Both the position numbers and the translations under genes were made by a program. From the NCBI GenBank assembly GCA_944384015.1, contig CALWRT010000162.1, forward strand, positions 1 to 46,529: a stretch of 46,529 nucleotides of DNA. Direction: 5' to 3'. Of the stretch, positions 1 through 8,068 are shown piece after piece (position 1 is the first letter of the stretch; each line of letters begins with the position of its first letter). Origin of the DNA: an uncultured Lachnospiraceae bacterium. Its GTDB lineage: Bacteria; Bacillota; Clostridia; Lachnospirales; Lachnospiraceae. Below the pieces are notes generated by a model. That model saw only the letters and a list, made by a program, of their open reading frames with translations. It ran no database searches and had not been told where the DNA came from.

Positions 1-1184
1 CATGCCAGAATGGTGTCGTCGTCACACAGCTTGTTCAGCAGAGACACGACTCTCTGGGGGGTAATTTCTTCCGTCGTCTCCACAACGGACTGATTCTTCT
101 CCCTCCACTGCGCGTACAATCCTGCAATTTCCTCTTTGACAGGCGCCGCGTCTCTCGTCTCATCCAAGCGATCTAACAGCAGCCGGAGAGTTGCCTTCGC
201 ATCTCCCACCAGCCCGATATCTGTCGTATGCAGCTTGTTCATCTCCGCTTCGTCGATGTCGATGCGGATCTCCTTCTGGCCTGCCTTCGGGATCGTCCAT
301 CCATAGGTAGAATTCTGGCTGAATTTGAAACCGACTGCCAGAATGACGTCTGCCTCTGCCACCAACTTCTTCGATACATCATTGCCTCCCAGGCTTCCCA
401 CAACACCCAGAGACAGCGGATGTGTCTCTTCCATCACGCCTTTTCCTGTCAAGGACGCGGCAGCCGGCATCGCCATGCGCTCCGCCAATTCCGTAATCTC
501 TTCTCTGGCCCCTGATCTCCATGCCCCGCCGCCGATCAGCATCACTGGACGTTTTGCTTCCTTCAGCACAGCGATTGCTTCATCAATCTCTTCCCTGGAC
601 GGAGTCGGACGATGGGCAGGCAGATGCGCCAGCTTCTTGTTGGACGTATACTCCGGTCCAGTATACTCCTCCCGGAACGGCCTCCAGGGGCACTCAATGA
701 ATACCGGTCCCGGCCTCCCGCTTGTGGCCATCTGGGCCGCCGTCTGTACAAGCTCCGGCATCTTATTCACGTGGGGCAGGCAGGCCTGCCATTTTGTCAC
801 AGGCTTTAATACTTCTTTGGAATCTACTACCTGGGAGCCGGTGCCGCGATATCTGGCCGCCAGCCAATCCCCCTCCATCTCGGAGCCGATGGCAATCACC
901 GGTATCGAAGTGTTATATGCCTCTGCCAGACCAGAGATGAATTTGACTGCCCCGCATCCGGCAGTAGCGTCACATACGCCGATTCCGCCGCTCACCCGGG
1001 CGTAGGCATCAGCCGCGAATGTAGCGTCGATCTCATCCCTCATGAGGATGTGCTTGATTCTGGGAGCCTCGTCCAGAATCCCGTAATAGAGAGGCAGCGT
1101 CTGCCCCCCCGGTACGCCGAATACTGCCGTTACCCCGTAATCAGCCAGGAGCTCGGCCATCACATTTCCACCATGTTTTTTCAT
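1..1184 (-). CDS. ThDP-dependent acetolactate synthase-like enzyme, 3' end outside window
   Basis: An open frame of about 394 codons runs off the left edge, so the C-terminal ThDP-binding domain is not visible. The start is an ATG at 1184, preceded by a GGGAG-type ribosome binding site. The N-terminal pyrimidine-binding domain (about residues 1-165) contains VFGVPGG and RDEIDATFAADAYAR; Glu51 in that stretch sits where the family's ThDP-activating Glu is found. The central domain (about 190-330) is the nucleotide-fold TPP_M type. Relatives include acetolactate synthase, benzoylformate decarboxylase, oxalyl-CoA decarboxylase and similar 2-oxo acid enzymes, and the specificity cannot be read from this part. 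It is the last visible gene of the operon that starts at 4723 with a dehydrogenase, a deacetylase and a symporter. A catabolic 2-oxo acid decarboxylase or carboligase is therefore more likely than a branched-chain amino acid biosynthesis role. No regulatory small subunit is visible. Confidence 0.85.
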   Translation of the reverse strand, partial: MKKHGGNVMAELLADYGVTAVFGVPGGQTLPLYYGILDEAPRIKHILMRDEIDATFAADAYARVSGGIGVCDATAGCGAVKFISGLAEAYNTSIPVIAIGSEMEGDWLAARYRGTGSQVVDSKEVLKPVTKWQACLPHVNKMPELVQTAAQMATSGRPGPVFIECPWRPFREEYTGPEYTSNKKLAHLPAHRPTPSREEIDEAIAVLKEAKRPVMLIGGGAWRSGAREEITELAERMAMPAAASLTGKGVMEETHPLSLGVVGSLGGNDVSKKLVAEADVILAVGFKFSQNSTYGWTIPKAGQKEIRIDIDEAEMNKLHTTDIGLVGDAKATLRLLLDRLDETRDAAPVKEEIAGLYAQWREKNQSVVETTEEITPQRVVSLLNKLCDDDTILA

Positions 1185-1214
1185 AATAGTTACTCCCTTT
1201 CTCTTATTTTGTTA

Positions 1215-1241
1215 TTGGGGCCAACAGGTGTCCGGCCCCAA
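1215..1241 (-). terminator. intercistronic hairpin
   Basis: TTGGGGCC (1215-1222) pairs perfectly with GGCCCCAA (1234-1241) across an 11-nt loop, between the symporter stop and the ThDP enzyme start. There is no clean U-tract on the minus strand. It is more likely a partial terminator or an mRNA-stability element than a full stop. Confidence 0.5.
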
Positions 1242-1300
1242 CACTGCCGCAAATCCTTCTTGCCTTCTATCACCCGCTTCACTCAGCCGATAATTATTCT

Positions 1301-2782
1301 TTATACATCTTCGCCTGCGGCCACAGCTTCTTTCAGCTCTTTTCTAGCCTGCTTATAATGCAGATAATTCTCCGACGGGCCAGGCTTCGTGGTGACAAAG
1401 GTTAGGATGACCTGTGTCCCCACCGCCACAATACCGGCCGCATAGGTAATCTCAATGCCGAACGGAGTGCCTCCGAAAATATAGCCATAGATAATCCAGA
1501 CGACACAGACGATAATACCTAACGCCATACTCCAGAACATACATTTCTCATCTGGCCTCTTCCACAGGAGGAAAACCGTGAACGTCAATCCGCACACTGC
1601 CCATATTGTGTAAGCGTTTGACAGAATACTGACAATGTCACTGGACACCAGTCCCAGCAGCTGGAAACCTACGCCGAATACAACGATGAGAGTCTTCGTA
1701 AGACGCATACGGTCTTTCTCTGCCATAGGAGTCTTGCGCATCGGCAGATAAATTTCCACTGCTGTGCTTGCTGTCATCATGATCTGGCTGGGTGCGGTGG
1801 ACATACTGGCCGCCAGCACACCGCAGCTCGCCAGCGCTGCCATAACCGGCCCATAGTGGTTCGCGATCGTATACCACGCAGTGCTCGGCTCAATATCCGG
1901 CCACAGGAACTTGCCGCAGCAGGCGACGATGATCACACACCCGAAGAAGAATACCGCAAAAACCGGAAGCAGCCCCTGAGCCGTGAGCGCGGTCTTCGCT
2001 TTCTTCGCTCCGATAGCCCCGGAGATTGACAGCGCGTTTACCACTGTTACAAAGGGCTGAACCGCCAATGTGCCGATGATGTAGGCCGTACTTCTGGAAC
2101 CGCCGAACAGTTTGAACGTTCCCTGGGGCGCCAGCGTCTGGTATACTTGACCGAAATCCCAGCCAATCGTTGTCATAACAGCAATGAGCATGACAATAAC
2201 TGAGATGCTCAGCATAATAACATGGAGCATATTAATTCTTGCCAGCCCCTTCATGCCTCCCAAGAGTGCCAGCAGTACCATTGCCGCGACGGTCATCGCC
2301 AGCGTGATCGTACCGTCGATGCCCAGCAGAGACTCCAGCAGTCCTGCCACGATAATCGTCTGCGCGCTTACCGCTCCCGCAAATGCCACAAAGATCATAA
2401 CGGATACACAGACAGACACCCGATGGCCGAACAGTTTATCGAAGATCTCTCCCAGGGACGCGCAGCCATACTTGTAAGAAATTGCCCGATAGATCGGTAT
2501 GTAGGCGCAGGTCAATCCCCAGCCGATGATATAGGCGTAGAACGTCCACAGATATCCGATGTCATATTGAATCACCGAGGAAGAATTTCCCACAATATAA
2601 CTTCCGCTGATAACATTGCCGCACATCAGGGCGAATGCCATGAACAGCCCCATACTGTTCTTCCCAGTCGCATAGTCCTCGGCAGTCTCCTGTACCTCTT
2701 TCTTTCTCGTCCTATAGTCCAGATAGAACGACATTGCCACACAAAATAAGAAATATCCAAATACCAATACAATTGTTAACAT
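1301..2782 (-). CDS. sodium:solute symporter (SSS family)
   Basis: A 493-residue polytopic membrane protein. The start ATG at 2782 is preceded by GGAGGAG at good spacing. About 13 hydrophobic segments run through the protein, as in PutP/PanF-type Na+/solute symporters. The SSS core stretch with GSYIVG (about residue 60) and the helix containing SMSTAPSQIMM (about 324-334) are recognisable. It should import an organic acid or similar solute with Na+. It starts 15 nt downstream of the deacetylase stop and lies in the same operon, so it probably imports the substrate of the deacetylase/SDR/ThDP enzyme set. The C-terminus is short and charged and has no attached kinase domain. The substrate cannot be predicted from the sequence alone. 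Confidence 0.88.
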   Translation of the reverse strand: MLTIVLVFGYFLFCVAMSFYLDYRTRKKEVQETAEDYATGKNSMGLFMAFALMCGNVISGSYIVGNSSSVIQYDIGYLWTFYAYIIGWGLTCAYIPIYRAISYKYGCASLGEIFDKLFGHRVSVCVSVMIFVAFAGAVSAQTIIVAGLLESLLGIDGTITLAMTVAAMVLLALLGGMKGLARINMLHVIMLSISVIVMLIAVMTTIGWDFGQVYQTLAPQGTFKLFGGSRSTAYIIGTLAVQPFVTVVNALSISGAIGAKKAKTALTAQGLLPVFAVFFFGCVIIVACCGKFLWPDIEPSTAWYTIANHYGPVMAALASCGVLAASMSTAPSQIMMTASTAVEIYLPMRKTPMAEKDRMRLTKTLIVVFGVGFQLLGLVSSDIVSILSNAYTIWAVCGLTFTVFLLWKRPDEKCMFWSMALGIIVCVVWIIYGYIFGGTPFGIEITYAAGIVAVGTQVILTFVTTKPGPSENYLHYKQARKELKEAVAAGEDV

Positions 2783-2797
2783 AATCTCCTCCTCGAA

Positions 2798-3955
2798 TTA
2801 TAAGTAAATCTGCTGGAACAATACCTTCCCATTTTTCACGGTTGCCATCGGGACAATCAGCCGCTGCAGCTCCATCTCACCCCCATATGGATCTTTCAGC
2901 AGCGTCTTCCTGTCCTCCACTTTGAAGATAGCCGCGTCTCCGGGCTTTCCAGCCTCCATCGTACCGGCGTCTTCGAGGATTCCCCATACCTTTGCCGGCG
3001 TGTAGGTGACCGCCTTCACCACCTCTTCCAGCGACATGCCTGCTTCCATATAGATGGACATCTTCATGGGCAGCCAGCCGGAAGGAGCATAAAAGGCCGT
3101 ATAATTCACAATGTCGGTGGTGATCTGATCCGGCCGGAATCCATCGGCGAATCCCTTGCGGATGCTCTCGAAGGAGCAATGGCTTCTGGCACAGCCGCTC
3201 TCGAAGATGACCCCTCTCTTCCGCGCCGCTTTCACGCAGTCGCACACTTTTCCGTTTTCGTCAAAGATCGTCGTCCCGTTCGCGGGGCGGTAAATATGGG
3301 TAAAGACATCCCCCGCGTCCAGCATATCCAGCGCTTCCTGAAGGGTATACTTGTCTCCCAGATCGCCGAAATGGATCATCAGATGGCAGCGGTGGCCTTC
3401 TTCCCTGAGAATCCTGGCCGTCTTCACTGACTGCTCCAGGCCCTTGAGGGCAAAATCACCGGTGACTTCTTTGTTGATCCTCTGCTTAATCCCGACGAGG
3501 GTGTCCCCGTACTTCTCAAAAAATGGCCGCAGCATTTCCGGCGTTCCATAGTAGGGATCCGGAATTTCCTCGTGAGGAGCCATCAGAACTCCTGAACTTG
3601 TGGGGCTGATGGTAGCCTTGATTGTTGTGTAAGAGGTCACGACCTCTTCCTCATAGAACCCCTTGAAGTTATAGATCCCTGAGCTTCCCGGATCGATACA
3701 GGTAGTCACGCATCCGGGAGGGCATATAATGTCTGCCCGGATACCAAGCTGGCTGCTTCCCGGATTTACATGGATATGCGCGTCGATGAAGCCCGGAGCC
3801 ACATAGCATCCCTCTGCGTTTATTTCCCGCGTCGCTGTTTCCTCTCCTGCTTCCTTCTGTACGAATTTCCCGTCACGGATGTATACGTCTTTCTTCTCAC
3901 AGGTCCCCTGGACAGGATCCAATACCATCCCATTCCGGATAATCATGTCATACAT
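2798..3955 (-). CDS. amidohydrolase/deacetylase-family metallohydrolase
   Basis: A 385-residue enzyme of the amidohydrolase superfamily, close to the group that includes Atu3266 and EF_0837 (deacetylases acting on acetylated hydroxy acids or amino compounds). Visible metal-site residues are His60 and His62 (DAHIH), Lys157 (GIKQR, the probable carbamylated bridge), His195 (LMIHFGD), His220 (FTHIYRP) and Asp281 (TTDI). In relatives I recall a D-x-G-H-G motif near residue 252; here the sequence reads FESGCARSHCSF, so the substrate pocket may differ. The ATG at 3955 has an AGGGGG ribosome binding site. The gene lies 18 nt after the SDR and 15 nt before the symporter. It probably removes an acyl group from the imported compound. 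A dihydroorotase-like or other cyclic amidase activity is possible but less likely. Confidence 0.85.
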   Translation of the reverse strand: MYDMIIRNGMVLDPVQGTCEKKDVYIRDGKFVQKEAGEETATREINAEGCYVAPGFIDAHIHVNPGSSQLGIRADIICPPGCVTTCIDPGSSGIYNFKGFYEEEVVTSYTTIKATISPTSSGVLMAPHEEIPDPYYGTPEMLRPFFEKYGDTLVGIKQRINKEVTGDFALKGLEQSVKTARILREEGHRCHLMIHFGDLGDKYTLQEALDMLDAGDVFTHIYRPANGTTIFDENGKVCDCVKAARKRGVIFESGCARSHCSFESIRKGFADGFRPDQITTDIVNYTAFYAPSGWLPMKMSIYMEAGMSLEEVVKAVTYTPAKVWGILEDAGTMEAGKPGDAAIFKVEDRKTLLKDPYGGEMELQRLIVPMATVKNGKVLFQQIYL

Positions 3956-3973
3956 ACGAAGATCCCCCTTTCT

Positions 3974-4723
3974 TTACGCGATATATCCGCCCAAAATGTC
4001 CACGCACGCCCCAGATACATAGCCTGCCTTCTCTGAAGCGAGGAAGGTGATAACCGAAGCGACCTCTGACGGCTCTCCAATCCTTCCCAGAGGAATCTGG
4101 CTTCTGATCTGGTCCTGAACCTCCTGGGGCAGCACCTTTGTCAGAGCAGTGTTAATTCTTCCGGGAGCCACACAGTTTACTGTAATGTTGTACGGCCCCA
4201 TTTTCTTGGCGAGGGAAAGGGTCATGCCGATGATTCCCGCCTTCGATGAGGAATAATGCACCCCCGCCTTGTTCGCCCCAAATCTGCCGGCCATGGAGGA
4301 CAGGCTGATAATTCTGCCCCAGCGTTTCTCCTTCATCTGATAGAACGCCTGCTGGGAACAGAGAAACGCGCCCAGAAGATTTACTTTCAGTACCTTCTCA
4401 AATTGTTCCGCCGGGATTTCCTCGAAGGGAACCTTCGGCGAGATCGCCGCGTTGTTGACCAGAATGTCCACAGTTCCCAGCTCCTTGGCCGTCCTTGCGA
4501 ACAACTCCTTAATATCTGCTTCTGCGCCGATATCTCCGTGAACATAGATCGCGGTTCCCCCCGCTTTCCGGATATCCTCCGCGGTCTCATTGCCCAGCTC
4601 GTCATTGACATCGTTGATACAGACTTTTACCCCTTCTTCCGCCAGCGCCAGCGCCGTATCACGGCCAATACCCTGGCCTGAACCAGTCACAATTGCTACT
4701 TTTCCGTTGATCCCCAGATCCAT
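3974..4723 (-). CDS. short-chain dehydrogenase/reductase (FabG-like SDR)
   Basis: A 249-residue classical SDR. The frame stays open upstream to 4864, but the ATG at 4723 has an AAGGAG site 7 nt away and begins exactly at the conserved SDR N-terminus, so it was chosen. Motifs: TGSGQGIG (nucleotide binding, about residues 12-19), LVNNAA (about 87-92), the catalytic Ser in SLSSMAG (about 138-141) and Tyr-x-x-x-Lys in YSSSK (about 154-158). It has no neighbouring ACP or fatty acid synthesis genes, so a catabolic alcohol or hydroxy-acid dehydrogenase using NAD(P) is likelier than FabG. It is the first gene of the operon and lies about 50 nt behind a predicted sigma-54 promoter. Confidence 0.9.
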   Translation of the reverse strand: MDLGINGKVAIVTGSGQGIGRDTALALAEEGVKVCINDVNDELGNETAEDIRKAGGTAIYVHGDIGAEADIKELFARTAKELGTVDILVNNAAISPKVPFEEIPAEQFEKVLKVNLLGAFLCSQQAFYQMKEKRWGRIISLSSMAGRFGANKAGVHYSSSKAGIIGMTLSLAKKMGPYNITVNCVAPGRINTALTKVLPQEVQDQIRSQIPLGRIGEPSEVASVITFLASEKAGYVSGACVDILGGYIA

Positions 4724-4775
4724 ACTACCCACTCCTTTTGTATAGAAAATGTTTGCCGTTTCATGAACTATATAA

Positions 4776-4791
4776 AGCAAAAGCCAGTCCA
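4776..4791 (-). promoter_or_regulatory. predicted sigma-54 promoter of the SDR/deacetylase/symporter/ThDP operon
   Basis: On the minus strand this reads TGGACTGGCTTTTGCT: GG, exactly 10 nt, then GC, with an intact TTGC -12 element. The -24 box keeps TGG but departs from TGGCAC. Transcription would start near 4765, giving a leader of about 42 nt before the SDR start at 4723. The divergent neighbour at 5096 encodes a sigma-54 activator, which makes the match much more credible. Confidence 0.6.
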
Positions 4792-4944
4792 ACCGCCTTT
4801 TATGCGCTGATTTTTGTATGAAATTGTATACCTTTAACAAATTCAGCCGCCCGTTTTTTATCATTTGCCCGAAATTTGTAAATGTTTTTTTACTGTTATC
4901 TGTCCCTTATTAGTCTTTAGTATTTATTAGTATCCTAAATAGTC

Positions 4945-4973
4945 TTGACGAAATTTTCCCTGCCTGCTATCCT
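4945..4973 (+). promoter_or_regulatory. predicted sigma-A promoter of the sigma-54 activator gene
   Basis: TTGACG (4945-4950), a 17-bp spacer and TATCCT (4968-4973). Transcription from about 4980 would carry the palindrome at 5038-5063 in the leader. The rest of the divergent gap 4724-5095 holds the sigma-54 promoter, two TTATTAGT direct repeats (4907-4914 and 4924-4931) and AT-rich sequence, with no further gene. Confidence 0.5.
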
Positions 4974-5037
4974 GAAAAAGGGGCCTGCTTTGAGCCTAAC
5001 GCGGGAGTGCGTCTGCGCGAAGCGATCTGTGTATCAT

Positions 5038-5063
5038 AGGCGTCAAAATACCTTTTGACGCCT
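5038..5063. promoter_or_regulatory. perfect palindrome, candidate activator binding site or leader hairpin
   Basis: AGGCGTCAAAA (5038-5048) and TTTTGACGCCT (5053-5063) are perfect inverted repeats around TACC. The site ends 32 nt before the activator start and lies about 250 bp from the divergent sigma-54 promoter. That position would suit an upstream activating sequence with autoregulation. As RNA it would form an 11-bp hairpin. Confidence 0.6.
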
Positions 5064-5095
5064 CCATCATGTTATTGCGAGAAAGGAGTACCGCT

Positions 5096-7144
5096 ATGCC
5101 GAAAAACACACTGGCCGTATTTGCTGAGAATGACTTAGACCGCAACTATCTCTGTCAGATTCTGTCCCGGATATTCTCCTCTTATCTGGAGATTGTCCCC
5201 ATCACGCTCTCCACCGTCAATCTCCTGAAGAAGGAGCCTGCCGCTGTGCTCGTCAATATTACAGCCCTGGCCTATGCCAGGAAATATTTCCCCAACAGCC
5301 GCATTATCTATTCTAAGCGGTTCCTGGACAGTTCAAAGGTTGAGAAGCTGATCGAGCTTCCGGAGGGCACAACGGTCATTGTGGCCAACAAGCCGAAGGC
5401 GATCGCTGAGGAACTCATTGAGAATCTCCACCTGCTGGGGATTAGCCATTTAAAATATATTCCTTACTGGCCGGGATGCGATGTAGATATTTCGTCTTCA
5501 GATATTGTCGTCTATGCCGGCTTCCGCAATTACTGCCCTGACGGCAAGAAAACGTACATTAACTTAGGGCACCGCAATATCACCCCCTCCGTCCTCGCGG
5601 AGATTGTGAAAGCTTATGATCTTCCGTCTGAATTTCTGGATCAGTTCCAAGTACCTGTCATGAAGCAGGTTGTGGACGCCTGTTATCACCTGCGCAATAT
5701 CAACGCCCAGAATGATATCCTTCACACACAGCTCTCCCATATCCTCTCCCTCACCAACACTGCCCTGTTTCATCTGGATGATCACAATAAAGTACTGGCG
5801 ATGAATTCCTACGCGCAAAAGCTTGCCGGCAGCAGCTCCGCATCCACGCCTTTCACGTCCATATTTCCCCACACTCCGCTGTTCTCAGAGCTCTTGTCGG
5901 CAGCTGCCGATGTGGAAGAGGAATATGTCTTCCTCAAGAAGAAGCCCTATATCCTGCGCATACACTATGAGGTGTTCCGGCGCCAGCGGCACTGCTTTGT
6001 AACTCTGACCCCTGCCTCCTCTCTGCGCGTATCCCTGGGGAAGCCGCCGGCTGCCTCCGGCAAAAAGGCCTTTCCCGCGAAATATCATTTCTCGGATATC
6101 CTTGGCCGTTCGGAGGCCATCTCCAAAACAGTCCAGTTAGCTGGATATTATGCGGGCACAGAAGAAAATATACTGATTCTCGGAGAGAGCGGAACAGGGA
6201 AGGAGCTGTTCGCCCAATCCATCCACAACGCGTCCCCCAGGGCAAAGAAGCCTTTTGTCGGCGTCAACTGCGCCGCTATTCCGGATACCCTGATTGAAAG
6301 CGAACTATTCGGATACGAGGAGGGCGCTTTCACAGGAGCCCGGCGGGGCGGACGGCAGGGCCTGTTTCAGAGCGCTGACACGGGCACGATTTTCTTAGAT
6401 GAGATCGGCGATATCTCTCCCTCCGTCCAGAGCCGGCTCCTGCGCGTACTGGAAGAAAGAGAAATCATGCCGGTTGGCTCTGTAAAAATTATCCCGATTG
6501 ATGTCCGCATTATATGCGCCACCAACCGGGATCTCAAACAATTAGTCTCCGAGGGCAAATTCCGGGAGGACCTGTATTACCGCCTGAAAATCCTTACACT
6601 GCACATTCCTCCTCTGCGTGAGCGCCGGGAAGACATTGCTGATATTCTTGCCTCCTTTACCGATTCTCCCACCATCCCGCCGGAATTGGAGGAACAAATC
6701 TACCGCTATTCCTGGCCCGGCAATATCAGGGAGCTTCGCGCTTTTGCCAGCAACCTGAACCTATTTGCGGACAAAAGCATTCCCTCTTCCATCCGCTCCT
6801 CCCTTCTGTCGGATATTTCCCGCGGCTTTTTCAGCGCGGGAAAAGACAAGACAGCCTCTTCCGTCTTATCCGGCCAAGGGCAGCCTGACCCCCTATCCAT
6901 GTCCCGGGAGGACCTTCTGATACTGGAGGGCGTCCGCCATCTCACCTCCAGCGGCAAGACGGCAGGAAGGCTGTCGCTGTCCCGCCTTCCTCAGCTCCTT
7001 GACGCGCATATCACCGAGGCCCGCATCAAGAGCCGGCTCCCTGTCCTGGCGCGGGAAGGCTATCTGCGGATCGGACGCACCCGCCAGGGCATCACCCTCA
7101 CCCCTGAAGGAGAATATGTCCTGAACTCCCACGCCGGCAGTTAA
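5096..7144 (+). CDS. sigma-54-dependent transcriptional activator (PrpR_N-like/PAS/AAA+/winged helix)
   Basis: A 682-residue enhancer-binding protein. The frame could begin at 5069, but the ATG at 5096 has GAAAGGAGT in front of it and is preferred. Domains: an N-terminal sensory region resembling PrpR_N (about 1-170), a PAS-like domain (about 205-300) and an AAA+ domain (about 335-560) with Walker A GESGTGKE (363-370), the sigma-54 contact loop GAFTGA (410-415) and Walker B LDE (Asp435-Glu436). The arginine-rich PPLRERREDI and the SWPGNIREL motif follow. The C-terminal 80 residues do not look like the usual Fis-type helix-turn-helix; they read as a winged helix with LAREGYLRIGRTRQGITLTPEG. 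It is divergent from the SDR operon, which has a sigma-54-type promoter, so it very likely activates that operon in response to a small ligand. Confidence 0.9.
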   Translation: MPKNTLAVFAENDLDRNYLCQILSRIFSSYLEIVPITLSTVNLLKKEPAAVLVNITALAYARKYFPNSRIIYSKRFLDSSKVEKLIELPEGTTVIVANKPKAIAEELIENLHLLGISHLKYIPYWPGCDVDISSSDIVVYAGFRNYCPDGKKTYINLGHRNITPSVLAEIVKAYDLPSEFLDQFQVPVMKQVVDACYHLRNINAQNDILHTQLSHILSLTNTALFHLDDHNKVLAMNSYAQKLAGSSSASTPFTSIFPHTPLFSELLSAAADVEEEYVFLKKKPYILRIHYEVFRRQRHCFVTLTPASSLRVSLGKPPAASGKKAFPAKYHFSDILGRSEAISKTVQLAGYYAGTEENILILGESGTGKELFAQSIHNASPRAKKPFVGVNCAAIPDTLIESELFGYEEGAFTGARRGGRQGLFQSADTGTIFLDEIGDISPSVQSRLLRVLEEREIMPVGSVKIIPIDVRIICATNRDLKQLVSEGKFREDLYYRLKILTLHIPPLRERREDIADILASFTDSPTIPPELEEQIYRYSWPGNIRELRAFASNLNLFADKSIPSSIRSSLLSDISRGFFSAGKDKTASSVLSGQGQPDPLSMSREDLLILEGVRHLTSSGKTAGRLSLSRLPQLLDAHITEARIKSRLPVLAREGYLRIGRTRQGITLTPEGEYVLNSHAGS

Positions 7145-7174
7145 CGCGCTGTCTGCGCTGACCCCATATGCAGA

Positions 7175-7271
7175 GCCTGCGCGGCAGGCTTCCTCCTCCG
7201 CGCGAGCGCCCTCCGGGCGTATCGCGCATAATTTAGGGGCACCACCGAACCATTTGTCCGGGGATGCCCCT
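7175..7271. terminator. three tandem hairpins between convergent genes
   Basis: Three stems in the convergent gap: GCCTGC/GCAGGC with a 3-nt loop (7175-7189); GCGCGA plus CGCCC paired with GGGCG plus TCGCGC (7200-7227); and AGGGGCA/TGCCCCT (7235-7271). None has a long U-tract, but together they probably end transcription of the activator from the left and of the nucleoside operon from the right. Confidence 0.5.
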
Positions 7272-7288
7272 CCGCTGTCAACACCTTA

Positions 7289-8068
7289 TTACAAATATCT
7301 CTCTTTTATAAGAACCGATGCCTCCAGAGCAATCTGGCACATCTGTCTCTGGGCCGGAGCAAAATCCTCCATCCACTCGTCCGTCGTACGGTTGGCATGA
7401 ACCGCGCAGATGCTTCCCGTCAGCACATCATAGAGAGTCCCGAGCGTCATAATCGTCTCAGATTCCATCTCCATATTCAGTATTCGCAGATTCGCGTACT
7501 TCTCCATCATATCCTTCTCATGAAATACGCGGCCTGCTGCGGGGCGGCACTGCCCGGCGAAGAAAGAACCCGTGGACGCGGAGATACCCTTCCAGTATTT
7601 TACGCCCGCCATTTTACACGCCTCTATCAGGCATTCTACCACCTCGAAAGACGCGACCGCCGGATATCCTTGGGGCGCATAGAAGCAGCTTGCCCCTCCC
7701 ATACGCATGGCAGCCGTATTAATCACCATTTCTCCGCAGTGAATCTCCTTGGGGAGCACGCCTGTACCGCCAATCCGGATAAGAGCCCTGGCCCCAAGTT
7801 CAATCAGCTCGATCACCGCAATCTCTGCCGAAGGCGCTCCGATCCCTGTGGAACATATACTGACCGGAATCCCTTTATATGCGCCGGTTCCCACCGTGTA
7901 TTCCCGGTTAGACGCCACAATGCGGAAATCATCGCATAAGCTTTCAAACATACTCACCCTGCCGGGATCGCCCGGCAGCAGCACAATATCCGCCACGTCT
8001 CCCTTCCCGCACATAAGATGCGGAACTTTTCCGCCAAAAGAGGGAGCTTCTGCCGATACCTTATTCAT
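7289..8068 (-). CDS. nucleoside phosphorylase (uridine phosphorylase family)
   Basis: A 259-residue protein of the PNP/UDP family that splits nucleosides with phosphate into base and (deoxy)ribose-1-phosphate in the cytoplasm. Seen: GDPGR near residue 33 (phosphate binding), RIGGTGVLP near 97 and NMEMES near 198 (ribose/base binding). The ATG at 8068 overlaps the stop of the upstream permease as ATGA, so the two are translationally coupled. Being last in a BMP-type nucleoside ABC operon strongly supports a role in using imported nucleosides. The pattern favours uridine phosphorylase over purine phosphorylase, but the exact base specificity is uncertain. Confidence 0.88.
   Translation of the reverse strand: MNKVSAEAPSFGGKVPHLMCGKGDVADIVLLPGDPGRVSMFESLCDDFRIVASNREYTVGTGAYKGIPVSICSTGIGAPSAEIAVIELIELGARALIRIGGTGVLPKEIHCGEMVINTAAMRMGGASCFYAPQGYPAVASFEVVECLIEACKMAGVKYWKGISASTGSFFAGQCRPAAGRVFHEKDMMEKYANLRILNMEMESETIMTLGTLYDVLTGSICAVHANRTTDEWMEDFAPAQRQMCQIALEASVLIKERYL

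Noticed and set aside
228-1005. Plus-strand frames of 95-226 codons opposite the ThDP enzyme
   Set aside because: They are antisense to a clear conserved enzyme frame that runs off the edge, and have no ribosome binding sites or recognisable protein features.
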